Assembly: GCA_003164295.1 (NCBI GenBank)
Contig: PLTA01000055.1
Span: 18,502-82,501, forward strand
Direction: 5' to 3'
Length of the DNA stretch: 64,000 nucleotides
Origin: Candidatus Bathyarchaeota archaeon
Lineage (GTDB): Archaea; Thermoproteota; Bathyarchaeia; Bathyarchaeales; Bathycorpusculaceae
A program made the position numbers and the translations under genes. Below the pieces are notes generated by a model. It did no database searches and had not been told where the DNA came from. It saw only the letters and a program-made list of their open reading frames with translations. Positions within the stretch are counted from its first letter, which is position 1; each line of letters opens with the position of its first letter. Positions 1-9,991 of the stretch are shown here, piece by piece.

Positions 1-510
1 ATTCGGTTGCAAGTTGGTAGGTTAATCCACCGCCCAAGCAGAAGCCTGTTATGCCAAGCCAAGCCTTTTTCCATCTATAGCCTCCAAGGTTTTGACATAG
101 TTTATGCAGCGGAGAAGATCCTGTACCATTGCTTTTTCGGCGTTTTCTCGACCTGTAAAGAAAAAATTCATTATTTTTCGTTCGTCTTCCGGTAGACTCG
201 CCATCAAGGCCTGCACGGTGGCTGGGTCGCCGCGTTTTTCTGGGGGGATTTGCCACATTCGCATCATTGCTTTCTCGATAGCTTGCTCTGTTAGATCTTT
301 GTCTCGGCTGAAAAGATGAGGAGCTACGCCAACGAAGCCATGCTGAGCAAATCGGTTCGCTACACCTTTGATCTGCTCGTTGAGACCCCAAGCCTCATGA
401 ACAATAATAATTGCGGGGCGTGGGCCTTCAGATTTAGGCGTGGCAATATAAGTTGTCATATCGGCGCCGTCAAAACATTTGAAGTTTACAGTTTGATTCA
501 AAAAGTCCAT
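1..510 (-). pseudogene. Dienelactone hydrolase family protein, frameshifted and cut by the window edge
   Basis: An alpha/beta-hydrolase of the dienelactone hydrolase type; the family hydrolyses lactone or ester bonds with a Cys-Asp-His triad. The N-terminal part (IIIVHEAWGLNEQIKGVA, then a GFVGVAPHLF segment) is typical. The frame runs to a stop at 49-51. In another frame the family's nucleophile motif continues as GFCLGGG and runs off the window at base 1. The cause is a tandem copy of TTGGC (minus strand) near 53-64: removing one copy gives KRLGITGFCLGGG. Start ATG at 510. The gene is either inactivated or mis-assembled here; the distal part is not visible. Confidence 0.8.
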
Positions 511-711
511 CTAATATCAAATTTAACTTTTATGAAATGAATATTTAACTATTTTCCTGTTTTTCTCCATCAGAGGTGAAGTTCCGTTATCTATTCGAGT
601 TTTTTTAGACGTGGTCGACATAAGATCCTGGAGACGCATTCTTTTTTTCAGGGCATTCCCAGCTAGATTTTTTGGGTTTTTTGTCTCGGTTTTTCTGCAG
701 AGATAGTTGCA

Positions 712-978
712 TTATTTCCTGTCTCCTTTAAAAGGGTAAAAGCTCGCGCCTAGTTCTTGTAACAAAGAAAAACCAGTCAAATGAAGCTCGCTACCGCATT
801 TGTTGCAACGAATCATAACGTGCTCCAAACCTTGTTTACTAACCTTTGCCACCAAAATAGAATAAGCCTTCTCGGAACAGTCATCAGGAGAAATCACATT
901 TCCACACCTCGGACATAAGAAATCGCCTCTCCCACCTATTTTGGTCAAGTCCAAAACATACACCTGAACTTGCTTCAC
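712..978 (-). CDS. Small zinc-ribbon protein of unknown function
   Basis: An 88-residue protein with two Cys pairs, CPRCG near residue 22 and CNKCG near residue 58, spaced like a zinc ribbon. A GTG start is supported by a GGAGGA ribosome-binding site about 8 bases upstream. No catalytic motif is visible. It stands alone between the hydrolase pseudogene and the glycogen genes, with about 170 and 260 bases of AT-rich non-coding DNA on either side. The function is not recognised; a nucleic-acid or protein-binding role is only a guess from the ribbon. Confidence 0.6.
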   Translation of the reverse strand: MKQVQVYVLDLTKIGGRGDFLCPRCGNVISPDDCSEKAYSILVAKVSKQGLEHVMIRCNKCGSELHLTGFSLLQELGASFYPFKGDRK

Positions 979-1240
979 ACTCTAATCCTCCCAATTTTGT
1001 TTTAACGTTTCAACTTTATCCAAAGCGAGAGAATATTAATCGATATTCCAGATTTGCACACAAATCTTACCCAAATTATAACCACATAACTAACATATTA
1101 CTTCAGAAGCATTTTCACCCAAAATATTTTCAGTTTGTTAAGATCGCTTTTTCTATTTGGAGGATGATTCGTTTGCATGTGAATCAAAAAAGTCCAAATA
1201 CTGCCTTTGATCCTGAAAAAATTCAGGATATGAGAGTACT

Positions 1241-3262
1241 TTAATTTTGCTTAAGAGTAAAAGCGGAGCGTGCTGGCATATAGAGGCTGAGCATATTTTG
1301 ACTTTTTACTTCAGTTTTATCAAAGATAGTAAAGTGTGCTTGCTGGGGGTCCAACCTACCGTATCCGCCGTACTTTGGGTCGTCACTATCTAGTATCATT
1401 TTGTATTTTCCAGGTGGGGCTTCAAAGCGGTAATCAGTAAATGATTGATGGGGATTAAAATTGAAGGCAAAAATTAGATTTGTCCTCTTGAAAATGATTA
1501 TTTTGTTTGTGGAATCCTCATGCAGAAGTTGCGGACTATTTGTTTCAAGTAGATGATTTGTCTTGGCTAGTTCAATCATGTCGCGGTCAAATAGAGATAG
1601 TAAATGATATTTTAGGTTGGCGTCGTCTGCAAGATGCCATTGGCGTCGTGCATGTTTGAATGACCAGTTGTTTCCTTCGCGGGGAAAATCTATCCAATCT
1701 GGGTGGCCGAATTCGTTGCCCATAAAGTTCAGGTAACCGTTGCTAGCCGTACCCAGGGTTATTAGCCGGATCATTTTGTGCATTGCGATTCCCCTGGCGA
1801 CCTTAGCGTTGTCATCATCGAGCGCCATGTGATGGTACATGTCTTGGCCGATTAGTCGGAAAATAAGTGTTTGATCTCCAACTAATGCTTGGTCGTGAGA
1901 TTCTGCGTAACTAATGGTTTTCTCATCTTTTCTGCGGTTGGTGAGCTCAAACCAAAGATGGCCGATGGGCCAGTCTTCATCTTTGTAATCGTTTATCAGT
2001 TGGATCCAGTAGTCAGGCACTCCCATTGCGAAGCGATAATCAAAACCGAAACCGCCCATAGACTGGGAAACAGCTAAACCTGGCATACCGCTGACGTCTT
2101 CAGCTATTGTGATGGAGTCAGGGCGTACATGGTGAATGACCCTGTTTGCTAGGGCCAAATAGGTAAGGGCATCCTCATCCAAGCTGCCGTCAAAGTAATC
2201 GTGGTATGAAGTGAATACTCTCTTAAGACCGTGTTCGAGGTAAATCATACTCGTAACGCCATCAAACCGAAAGCCGTCAAAGTGGAATTCGTCTAGCCAA
2301 TATCGGCAATTGGAAAGTAAAAAATGAAGAACCTGAGGTTTGCTGTAATCAAAAACACGTGAATCCCATGCCGAGTGTATTCCGCGTGGACCGCTATGAA
2401 AATACTGAAACATTGTCCCGTCAAAGCGACTCAATCCCTCCACTTCGTTTGATACGGAGTGAGAATGGATTAGATCCATGAATACGCTGAGTCCTTTGGC
2501 GTGAGCAGTGTCAATTAGGTGTTTCAAATCTTCGGGTGTTCCGTATCGTGATGAAGGGGCAAAAAAGCTTGATACTTGGTACCCAAATGATCCGTAGTAG
2601 GGATGTTCTTGAATAGCCATTAGTTGTAACGTGTTGTAACCGGCGTTGATTATTCGTGGAAGTATGTTGCGAGTGAATTCTTGGAAGGTTCCAATTTTTT
2701 CTTCTTCCTGTGACATACCGATATGGGCTTCGTAAATAATCGGGGGTTCTTTAGGTCGCTTGAAATTGTGTTCTTTCCAAAAATATGGCTGTGACGGTTT
2801 CCATACTTCGGCGTTGAAAATCAATGTTTTTGGATCTTGCACTACCCGTCGAGCGTATGCTGGAATGCGGTCGCCTTCGCCATCTGGCCAATGGATATGG
2901 AGTCGATATAGGTCGCCATGCTTCAGTTTGTCGGCGGTCAGGTGAATTTCCCACACGCCATAGTCGTTGATTTTTTTGAGCTCAAATTCTCTGCTCTCTT
3001 GCCAGCTACTCATGTCTCCTATCAGGCAGATCGATGTAGCGTTTGGCGCCCATTCACGAAATACCCATTTGCCTTTTCGGAAATGCAGGCCGAAGTATTC
3101 GTGGCCGGAGGCAAAATCTGAAAGGTTTTTTTTACCCTCTGTGAGGCGTTGCTCCGTTTGTTCGATGTTTTCCAATCGGTGCCTGATCTGATCAGAAAAC
3201 GGTGTGAGGTATGAATCGCTTCGCAGCAGACTGAATAATCGGTTTTCAAGACCACTCATCAA
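1241..3262 (-). CDS. glgB: 1,4-alpha-glucan branching enzyme, GH13
   Basis: Transfers alpha-1,4-glucan segments to alpha-1,6 branch points in glycogen. An N-terminal CBM48-type domain (about residues 50-145) precedes the GH13 barrel. The catalytic residues are visible: nucleophile Asp about 334 in FDGFRFDGVTSM, acid Glu about 388 in TIAEDVSGMPG, and the third Asp about 457 in AESHDQ. A C-terminal beta domain follows. At 673 residues it has the length and style of eukaryotic-type branching enzymes rather than the common bacterial form. It lies on the same strand as the GT4 gene at 3689-4927, a plausible partner that makes the linear chains. Confidence 0.92.
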   Translation of the reverse strand: MMSGLENRLFSLLRSDSYLTPFSDQIRHRLENIEQTEQRLTEGKKNLSDFASGHEYFGLHFRKGKWVFREWAPNATSICLIGDMSSWQESREFELKKINDYGVWEIHLTADKLKHGDLYRLHIHWPDGEGDRIPAYARRVVQDPKTLIFNAEVWKPSQPYFWKEHNFKRPKEPPIIYEAHIGMSQEEEKIGTFQEFTRNILPRIINAGYNTLQLMAIQEHPYYGSFGYQVSSFFAPSSRYGTPEDLKHLIDTAHAKGLSVFMDLIHSHSVSNEVEGLSRFDGTMFQYFHSGPRGIHSAWDSRVFDYSKPQVLHFLLSNCRYWLDEFHFDGFRFDGVTSMIYLEHGLKRVFTSYHDYFDGSLDEDALTYLALANRVIHHVRPDSITIAEDVSGMPGLAVSQSMGGFGFDYRFAMGVPDYWIQLINDYKDEDWPIGHLWFELTNRRKDEKTISYAESHDQALVGDQTLIFRLIGQDMYHHMALDDDNAKVARGIAMHKMIRLITLGTASNGYLNFMGNEFGHPDWIDFPREGNNWSFKHARRQWHLADDANLKYHLLSLFDRDMIELAKTNHLLETNSPQLLHEDSTNKIIIFKRTNLIFAFNFNPHQSFTDYRFEAPPGKYKMILDSDDPKYGGYGRLDPQQAHFTIFDKTEVKSQNMLSLYMPARSAFTLKQN

Positions 3263-3295
3263 AGGACCCTATTCTGCTTAAATGAGTTAAGAACG

Positions 3296-3592
3296 TCAGG
3301 GGATATACTCCTCTACAAGTTTCTCTGCTTGTTCCTCAGACAGATAGTCGGACAGATACATTGTGATAAGCTCTTTGAGGGCATTTCTTCGCAGTTCCTT
3401 GTTCTTTTCATTATTTGATGCATCATTAATGCAACTGTACTGATTGTTGATTGTGCTGTTCGGGTTGTTGATGTCGTAATTTGGATTGTAGAAGTCGCTT
3501 TTTGTATTATTTAGGCAGCTATCTGGGTTGGTGTCTTTGGTTTTCAAGTCTTTGACAATTTGTCTAAATAGTAAACCGATTGTTACTGGCAT
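3296..3592 (-). CDS. Hypothetical protein with an Asn-rich centre
   Basis: A 98-residue protein between the two glycogen genes and on their strand. Residues about 20-60 are dominated by Asn with Pro, Ser, Tyr and Asp in short imperfect units (NPDS, NPNYD, NPNS). The last 35 residues form a charged helix ending SEEQAEKLVEEYIP. An AAGGT site lies a short distance upstream of the ATG. Only 33 bases separate it from glgB, so co-transcription is likely. No family is recognised. It could be a low-complexity tether or regulator of the glycogen enzymes, which is inference from position only. Confidence 0.55.
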   Translation of the reverse strand: MPVTIGLLFRQIVKDLKTKDTNPDSCLNNTKSDFYNPNYDINNPNSTINNQYSCINDASNNEKNKELRRNALKELITMYLSDYLSEEQAEKLVEEYIP

Positions 3593-3688
3593 AGAATCAT
3601 ACCTTGTGAATTGATATATTTCTAAGGTAAAACATTCTTATTAGTCTATAGAGAACGCTTGATATTTTTGGTGTAGTCTTTAGTCGTT

Positions 3689-4927
3689 TTAGATTAGTGA
3701 TTCGTAGATTTTTATTGTTTCTTCAGCAACTTTTCGCCATGTAAAGTACTCTATTACTCTTTTGCGTCCGTTTTCACCCCAGTTTCTGGCTTTTTCGGGG
3801 TTTTTCAGGGTCATGTTTATTCCCCATGCTATGTCGAGAGGATCTTCGCCGTTAACATGTACCCCGTTCTGGTCGGGGCCTGAGCTTAGTACTTGTTCTT
3901 TGAAACCTACTACTCCGCGTGCGCCTACGACTACTGGTTTTTCCATAGACATTGCTTCTAGGCAGACTATGCCGAATGGTTCATAGGATGATGGAAAAAT
4001 GCATACGTCGGAAGCAGCATAATGCATGATTCTCTCGGATTCTGGAACAAAATCAAAGCGGACCGCTACGTTGTCCTTAATGTTTAATCGCTCAGCTGAT
4101 TCCACTATAACGTTTTGTTCTTCTCCCGTTCCCAAAATTACGAGTTTAGTGTTAGGATTTTCCTTCAAAACAGATGGCATTGCCAACAAGATGTTTTTAG
4201 CGCCTTTCACCCAGGAAAGTCTTCCAACAAACAGAAGCATGTTCCAGTCTTTGGGAACCCCATATTTCTCGCGAATCGCAGTTATGTCTTTGGGATCGCA
4301 TTTTGCCATATCGTAACGTTCCGGATCTACGCCGTTCCAAACTGCACTTATTTTTGATGGAGTCCAACCGTGCCTTATTAGATCTTGCTGCATTGCGTAA
4401 CTAACGGTGATTACTCTATCTGAGTTTTGAGCCATGGCATACTCCAAATGTGACACTACTTCCGATCCTCCACCTTGGCTTCTTCCCCATTCAGTACTGT
4501 GAACATGAAAAACCACTGGAATTTTAGTTTCATTCTTTATCACAAGTCCAGAAATACTGCTTAGCCAATCGTGTACGCATACAACGTCGAAATTGTACAT
4601 CTCTTTTCTTATCAAGCTGTTAATGAATTTAGTTGCGCTGAGAATATTGTAAATAAAAATGTCGTTGAAGAATTTTATGTTGGTTCCCCATTTCTTTAAA
4701 TCGTCAACCACGAAAAATGGAAAAACGTTGCTCGCATCTGCAATTAAGGGTCGATGAACTTCTACGCCTTTTATGATTTCTCTAGTTTTTAGGTTGCCGC
4801 CATTTAGTGTGAAGACTGAAACATCATGTCCCATGTCGATGTACTGCTGCGTTATATTTTCAGAATACGTACCTAAGCCACCAACAATTGCTGGTGGATA
4901 CTCATAGACAAAAAATCCGATTCTCAA
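3689..4927 (-). CDS. GT4 glycosyltransferase, probable glycogen synthase-like
   Basis: A GT-B fold glycosyltransferase of about 412 residues. The N-terminus has the glucan-synthase style segment FFVYEYPPAIVGGLG, the second domain has VGRLSWVKGAKNI, and the E-x7-E signature appears as EPFGIVCLEAM near residue 330. I place the start at TTG 4927, giving MRIGFF, because a GGTGA site sits five bases upstream; the upstream GTG lies inside that site. A TATA-like TTATAATA precedes it. With glgB in the same block the likely product is an alpha-1,4-glucan, but GT4 enzymes with other acceptors cannot be excluded. Confidence 0.82.
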   Translation of the reverse strand: MRIGFFVYEYPPAIVGGLGTYSENITQQYIDMGHDVSVFTLNGGNLKTREIIKGVEVHRPLIADASNVFPFFVVDDLKKWGTNIKFFNDIFIYNILSATKFINSLIRKEMYNFDVVCVHDWLSSISGLVIKNETKIPVVFHVHSTEWGRSQGGGSEVVSHLEYAMAQNSDRVITVSYAMQQDLIRHGWTPSKISAVWNGVDPERYDMAKCDPKDITAIREKYGVPKDWNMLLFVGRLSWVKGAKNILLAMPSVLKENPNTKLVILGTGEEQNVIVESAERLNIKDNVAVRFDFVPESERIMHYAASDVCIFPSSYEPFGIVCLEAMSMEKPVVVGARGVVGFKEQVLSSGPDQNGVHVNGEDPLDIAWGINMTLKNPEKARNWGENGRKRVIEYFTWRKVAEETIKIYESLI

Positions 4928-5135
4928 AATATTCACCTATATAAGAATTACAAACTTCTGAATCGTATTATAGTTTCCACAAGTACTTAAATGAACTATA
5001 AAATTTAGTAATAACTGCTGGTTAATGAAGGAGCTCTCTTATCTTGCATCTGCCTGTTTTTCGCTTAGTCAGAAATGCATGATTTTAAAAAACTGTAGGA
5101 AATAGTGAGTTAGCATAAAAATGCTACAGTGGCAA

Positions 5136-5696
5136 CTATTTCACTGTGACTTTGTGTTTTTTAGCTGCGGGCGCAATTGTCTTCTTTGGTACTGATACTT
5201 TCAGTAGGCCGTCTTTAAAAGTGGATTCAGCTTGCTCAGGTATTACTTCTTCTGGGAAATCCAGTTCCTTGTAGATATGCGAGTAAACTCGTTCTCTGAT
5301 CACAAAGTTCTTCTCCGTATCTTCTGTTTCAACATCTGTTTCTGCTGAGATTTCAATCCCATCCTTTGTTAGAGCTACGTCAATCTTGTCTTTAGCTACT
5401 CCAGGCATTTCGGCATGAACTACAAACTTGTTGCCTTCATCAACTAAATCTACAGTTGCTTCACGAACCGGAACAACTTGATCAACAGTTATCCATTCAA
5501 ATGGAAAAGCTATGTTCTCAATGAAGTTTTGTCGGAAATCTTTCATTAAATCGTCGAATGTCGTTAGAACATGAATTGCCGGAACTTGTTTGGCAGGAAT
5601 GCGTTTAGCCGGAACATGTTTGGCAAGAACAGTTTTTACTGGGTTGTCTGCTTTTGCGATCGCCTTCACCGTGGTCTTTTTTTGTATTTCGGTCAT
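5136..5696 (-). CDS. Hsp20/alpha-crystallin small heat-shock protein with an odd N-terminus
   Basis: An ATP-independent holdase chaperone. The alpha-crystallin domain occupies about residues 75-170 (VHAEMPGVAKDKIDVAL, then FKDGLLKVSVPK). The first 50 residues are unusual: KHVPAKRIPAKQVPAIHV is a short repeat of the form (V/I)PAK. The neighbouring gene at 5790-6269 carries a related stretch. I choose ATG 5696 over TTG 5717 because GAGGTGA lies between them at good spacing. A basic tail ends KKHKVTVK. The domain call is secure; the role of the repeat is unknown. Confidence 0.88.
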   Translation of the reverse strand: MTEIQKKTTVKAIAKADNPVKTVLAKHVPAKRIPAKQVPAIHVLTTFDDLMKDFRQNFIENIAFPFEWITVDQVVPVREATVDLVDEGNKFVVHAEMPGVAKDKIDVALTKDGIEISAETDVETEDTEKNFVIRERVYSHIYKELDFPEEVIPEQAESTFKDGLLKVSVPKKTIAPAAKKHKVTVK

Positions 5697-5789
5697 TTTT
5701 TTTTCACCTCTATTCAATTTATTATTAAACTAAGAATTTGGTAATCAATTGTTGGCTACGAGTTTTTTGGCTCAAGGCTGGTCTTTTTT

Positions 5790-6269
5790 TTATTTATTGG
5801 CTGCCACGACAGATTCGTGTTTATTTCCAACTGGAATGTTGGCGGATTCATGGCTGTGTTCTGCTACGCCTTGAAGTTTGCGGCGCCACTTGCGGAACGT
5901 TTCCACGTATGGTTGATATTTGCTGTCTGGAGTTTCTTTGCCTTTGAACTTTACTATTTCACTTCGAGCTGTCCTCATTTCGTCTGCGAGAGCTTCCATG
6001 ATTTTTTCGTCGCCTTCGCGCCCTTCTGCGATTTCCTCGGCGTAACCAATTACCTTGCTCAAATGTTTCTCCATACAGTATGGGCATTGAAACTCCTGGG
6101 CGTGATCCTCAAGTAACGTTAAGTTTGAGAGGAGTTCTCCACGTTCAAATTCAAAGGTCAGCTGAATATGAGCAGCATGAATGTGTTTAGCAGGAACATA
6201 TTTTACAGATTTTGCTTCAACTACAGCTTTTGACATTTCTTTTACTGTTACTTTTTGTTTTTCTATCAT
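5790..6269 (-). CDS. Unknown protein sharing the PAKH motif with adjacent Hsp20
   Basis: A 159-residue protein, probably co-transcribed with the Hsp20 gene about 90 bases downstream. Residues 20-36 read AKSVKYVPAKHIHAAHI, matching the Hsp20 N-terminal repeat. A CPYC pair near residue 63 and a mostly helical, acidic middle follow; the C-terminus is His/Asn/Val-rich. The start ATG has GAGGT six bases upstream. No enzyme family is recognised. The shared motif suggests that both proteins dock to the same partner or to each other, which is inference. Confidence 0.6.
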   Translation of the reverse strand: MIEKQKVTVKEMSKAVVEAKSVKYVPAKHIHAAHIQLTFEFERGELLSNLTLLEDHAQEFQCPYCMEKHLSKVIGYAEEIAEGREGDEKIMEALADEMRTARSEIVKFKGKETPDSKYQPYVETFRKWRRKLQGVAEHSHESANIPVGNKHESVVAANK

Positions 6270-6410
6270 TTTTTTACCTCAAATAATTATTAGAATTTTT
6301 GAGAACACGATTTTCTCGGTTTAGAGCTGAGATTTTTTGGAATGAAAAAAGTCCTGATTGAAGTTATTGTGGCCGTTTTATTTTATGCGTGGAAAAAGAA
6401 ATTTCTTTGA

Positions 6411-6557
6411 TTATTCTTTCTTGGTGAGCCACGTTTTTATTGCTTCTTCGACAGCTTTTGATAGGTCGCCTTTTTTTCCGCCGAACCTTTCGACTGTTTT
6501 AATTCTGAGTTGCTTTTCCAACTCATCTAGAAGATCTATGCTAATCCGACCCAACAT
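6411..6557 (-). CDS. Ribbon-helix-helix micro-protein (48 aa)
   Basis: A short gene encoding MLGRISIDLLDELEKQLR, then FGGKKGDLSKAVEEAI and WLTKKE. The beta-strand plus two helices and the FGGKKGDLSKAVEEAI signature are typical of archaeal ribbon-helix-helix DNA-binding proteins, often antitoxins or autoregulators. A GGTGAT site lies directly before the ATG. No toxin gene is visible next to it, so a free-standing regulator is as likely as an orphan antitoxin. Confidence 0.7.
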   Translation of the reverse strand: MLGRISIDLLDELEKQLRIKTVERFGGKKGDLSKAVEEAIKTWLTKKE

Positions 6558-6986
6558 AATCACCATTTATCGCTAGATATTATGCATGGTTCGGTGTCAA
6601 GCATGTTTCCAATAAGTGAACTGCCAATCTTCGGTTTTTATTTGAGAAATGATTTTTTTATTCATTTTAATTCACTTATTAGCTTATCAACATAAGGTAC
6701 TATGGCCTTATGTACTTATATAGTTATCCACTTAACTCAATTCAATCACCAAAATATCGAAACACCCGCATTTAATTCAATGGCTTGTACTAGAAATAGA
6801 CTTGAACCGAAAGCGGTTGCTAAATTTTCAAAAGTTATACGTGGAGGTGAAGATTCAAAGTGGACAGCATAAGCATAAATTTCATATTTTGATGAAAATT
6901 AACAGAATTGACAAACAAGTCAAATGCGCTTCGCAACAAACCTTATTTTAAAATTAGAAACATAATCCAGCTTGGTGGGGAGTAAA
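6558..6986. other. AT-rich intergenic region
   Basis: About 430 bases without a supported gene. It is rich in A/T runs, including stretches near 6640-6725, and carries promoter-like elements for the divergent genes on either side. No open frame with coding character was found. Confidence 0.5.
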
Positions 6987-7124
6987 GTGATAAAACGAAA
7001 CAAGATAACTTCACTAAGATCAATCATCATATTGCCCTTTGTAGTTTTCACATTGATAATTGGATGGTTCCTATCAGCTACAGGCGAAAAAACTAACCGA
7101 GCAACAGACACAAAGCAGCAATAA
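6987..7124 (+). CDS. Small single-pass membrane protein (45 aa)
   Basis: A GTG-started frame encoding a basic N-terminus (MIKRNKITSLR), one strongly hydrophobic helix (IIILPFVVFTLIIGWFL) and a polar charged tail ending TDTKQQ. GGTGGGG lies five to ten bases upstream, an unusually strong ribosome-binding site, which supports translation despite the small size. Positively charged residues before the helix suggest an N-in, C-out topology. The function is unknown. Confidence 0.6.
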   Translation: MIKRNKITSLRSIIILPFVVFTLIIGWFLSATGEKTNRATDTKQQ

Positions 7125-7275
7125 AGCCTTAGCACATAAATAAGGCAGCGACATTGTAAAAGTGTCAATCGATTAGCTTGACAAAGAACCATAGAATATG
7201 CTGCTTATACATATATGTAACCACGATATTTTGTTCATTTTATTTCAAGTTGCTTTTTTATTTTAGGGCTCGTAG

Positions 7276-7370
7276 TGTTTGCAGGTTGCGGTTTAAAAAA
7301 GTTAGGAAAGGTCTAAAAAGGTTTAAAACGGTCCAAAAAGGTTAGAAAAGGTCGGGAAAGGTCAAGAACA
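7276..7370 (+). repeat. Decamer tandem array 1 with 15-bp leader
   Basis: Eight consecutive degenerate 10-base units begin at 7291, 7301, 7311, 7321, 7331, 7341, 7351 and 7361, each starting GT; the consensus is close to GTYNNAAAAG. The A-tracts therefore recur once per helical turn, which should curve the DNA. The leader TGTTTGCAGGTTGCG (7276-7290) immediately precedes the array, and the identical 15 bases precede array 2 at 23055-23069. The array lies between the small membrane gene and the YyaL-like gene. The period is not a multiple of three, so it is not coding repeat DNA. Confidence 0.85.
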
Positions 7371-7450
7371 AAATTTATCTGATCTTGCATTTTGTTCTTT
7401 CAAACACATTAATAAAACTCGCAATTAATAATTTAACAGAGGTCTAATTT

Positions 7451-9508
7451 TTGCCAACAAACCAAGAAGCCAAACCTAATAGGCTAATTAAAGAAAAAAG
7501 CCCCTATCTACTCCAACACGCCTACAACCCAGTAGACTGGTATCCATGGAGCCAAGAAGCCCTAGATAAAGCAAAAGCCGAAGACAAACCCCTTTTCCTA
7601 AGCATCGGCTACTCTACTTGCCACTGGTGCCACGTCATGGAAGAAGAATGCTTCAGCGACCCACAGGTTGCCGACCTCCTAAACCAAGCTTTTGTCTGCA
7701 TCAAAGTTGACAGAGAAGAAAGACCCGACTTGGATGCATCTTACATGGCCGTTTGCCAAGCCATGGGGAGAAACTGCGGCTGGCCACTCAACATACTACT
7801 TACACCTAAACTTAACCCATTTTTCGCAGCCAGCTACATCCCCAAGTATAGCAGATCGGGATTAGTTGGCATGTTAGCTCTTGTTCCACAAATTATGAAA
7901 ATTTGGAAAATACAACGTGCACAACTTGAAGTAGTGGGCGCTGACATAAAAAGCCGAATTGAATACTTAGAAAAAAGAACTCCCCAAGAAGAGTTAGGTA
8001 AAGAAGTTCTAAAAGACACATTTAACCGTTTAACGCTCGATTATGATCCAGATAATGGAGGCTTTGGAACAGCACCGAAATTTCCAACACCTCACAAACT
8101 GCTATTTCTAATGCGTTATTACGCAAGAACAGGCGAAAACAAAGCGTTAGAAATGGCTAAACAAACACTGAGGCAAATGCGACTAGGTGGAATATTTGAT
8201 CAAGTCGGTTTGGGCTTTCACCGATATAGCACAGATCTTCAGTGGCTGGTGCCTCATTTTGAGAAAATGCTCTACGACCAAGCGTTGCTGACATTAGCGT
8301 ATGTTGAAGCCTATCAAGTTACAGGCGCTGCGAAATTCATGATAACAGCAAAGGAAACTTTGGATTACTGCATTAGAGATTTGTCTGCCCCTGAAGGTGG
8401 TTTCTATTCAGCTCAAGATGCTGACTCTGAAGGTGAAGAAGGCAAATATTATCTTTGGACTCTACAAGAAGTGCTCGATTTGTTATCATCGGCAGATGCG
8501 GATTTAGCGGTGCACCTCTACGGGTTAAAGGAGAACGGTAACTTTCCCAGTAGTGAAGGCAAAAACATTCTCCATATCGCTGAGCCGCTTGATGAGCTTG
8601 CATCGTACAAAGGCTTAACAATGGATGAACTCATAATGAGAATGGGCCAAATACAACATACTCTTTTTGAACAAAGAAAAAAACGTATTCCTCCCTCGAT
8701 AGATGACAAAGTTTTGACCGATTGGAATGGCTTAATGGTTGCTGCATTAGCTAAAGCCGCCAATATTCTGAGGGAACCAAAATATATCGAAGCCGCTTCG
8801 AAAACCGCAGATTTCCTCCTAAACAAAATGGCAAAAGAGGAAGTTCTTTATCACCGTTACGCAAAAGGCGAAGTAGCAATAACCGGTTTCTTAGATGACT
8901 ACTCTTTCTTGATATGGGGGCTAATTGAGCTTTACGAGGCAACCTTTGACGACAAATATTTGCAAGCAGCCTCAGCTTTAATCAAGAATATGATAGCAAG
9001 GTTTTGGGATGACAAAAACGGCGGATTTTACCAAACCCAGACCAGTAATGCGGGACTGCCCAAACTTAAACAGCTCTATGATGGTGCAGCTCCATCAGGT
9101 AACTCGGTGGCATTTTATGATCTCCTCAGGTTTAGTCGTTTAACCAACGAAGTCAGCTACGAAAGAATGGCAAACCAAATGACTAAAACATTTGGGCAAG
9201 AACTTGAAGGTGCACCTGAAGCATACACTTTCTTTCTGTCTGCTTTTGATTTTCTTGTCGGTCCATTTTACAGAGTTACCATAGTAGGCGACCGAACGCA
9301 AAAAGAAACAGTGGAAATGGTTGATTCACTTAGAAAACATTACCTACCAGCAACTATTGTGTTGCTTAAGAGTCCAGACAAGGCGGGTTTTGGATACCAA
9401 CAAATCGACGGAAAAGCAACGGCATATGTTTGCAGTGACCAAATGTGCCTTCCAGCAACAAACCAAATTCACACCATGCTTGAACAACTAGGACTAGCTA
9501 CTCATTAG
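7451..9508 (+). CDS. YyaL/SSP411-like thioredoxin-domain protein (DUF255)
   Basis: A 685-residue protein with an N-terminal thioredoxin-like domain (about 1-170) carrying [12 protein letters not shown] with Cys57 and Cys60, followed by a long alpha/alpha-barrel region resembling glycosyl hydrolase or epimerase barrels ([34 protein letters not shown]). The family is widespread; its substrate is not established. The TTG start has GAGGTC seven bases upstream. Full family length, no defect seen. Confidence 0.9.
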   Translation: MPTNQEAKPNRLIKEKSPYLLQHAYNPVDWYPWSQEALDKAKAEDKPLFLSIGYSTCHWCHVMEEECFSDPQVADLLNQAFVCIKVDREERPDLDASYMAVCQAMGRNCGWPLNILLTPKLNPFFAASYIPKYSRSGLVGMLALVPQIMKIWKIQRAQLEVVGADIKSRIEYLEKRTPQEELGKEVLKDTFNRLTLDYDPDNGGFGTAPKFPTPHKLLFLMRYYARTGENKALEMAKQTLRQMRLGGIFDQVGLGFHRYSTDLQWLVPHFEKMLYDQALLTLAYVEAYQVTGAAKFMITAKETLDYCIRDLSAPEGGFYSAQDADSEGEEGKYYLWTLQEVLDLLSSADADLAVHLYGLKENGNFPSSEGKNILHIAEPLDELASYKGLTMDELIMRMGQIQHTLFEQRKKRIPPSIDDKVLTDWNGLMVAALAKAANILREPKYIEAASKTADFLLNKMAKEEVLYHRYAKGEVAITGFLDDYSFLIWGLIELYEATFDDKYLQAASALIKNMIARFWDDKNGGFYQTQTSNAGLPKLKQLYDGAAPSGNSVAFYDLLRFSRLTNEVSYERMANQMTKTFGQELEGAPEAYTFFLSAFDFLVGPFYRVTIVGDRTQKETVEMVDSLRKHYLPATIVLLKSPDKAGFGYQQIDGKATAYVCSDQMCLPATNQIHTMLEQLGLATH

Positions 9509-9760
9509 CCAGCAAGGCGTCAACATTGAGATGTGTGCAACATTTCTTAATTGCATTTGCAGGTTGTTTGTACTTTTTCTCAGTGAATACGCTATTACAA
9601 ACGCAATAACATTTGTAACAAGCACAATTGAAATTAGCATATAGACTCTGTCAACCTGCAAATTCAATCCACTAAGAAAAATCAGTATTGGAGAGTGAGT
9701 TGAGAAAAGAGTATTTGAGAAACCAGCTCCTACAGTAATAATTCTAACGATTTTTTTCAA
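9494..9760 (-). CDS. Possible small membrane protein, doubtful
   Basis: An 88-residue frame with one clear hydrophobic segment ([21 protein letters not shown], about residues 40-60) and a weaker one before it, overlapping the tail of the YyaL-like gene by 15 bases in the convergent direction. No homolog is recognised and no strong ribosome-binding site is seen. It may be real because the helix is followed by basic residues, but it could be chance. Confidence 0.25.
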   Translation of the reverse strand: MKKIVRIITVGAGFSNTLFSTHSPILIFLSGLNLQVDRVYMLISIVLVTNVIAFVIAYSLRKSTNNLQMQLRNVAHISMLTPCWLMSS

Positions 9761-9991
9761 AATCAGCTTTGGCCCCTGCTCTTCCGCCCTTTCTATTCAA
9801 TAATAATACTCCGAGAAAAACACAAATTGAAAGTCACAATCCCAAAAAACCATCCTGGTTGACTTTTGAAATCTGTGCTAATGTATGAGGGCTAAGTTTA
9901 AGAATCTGTTCGGAACCCATTTGACACTGGCTCTAACTTTGGTAGTTATGGAAAACTACATGGAAGAATATCTTGTCATGAGGGTAAATAT

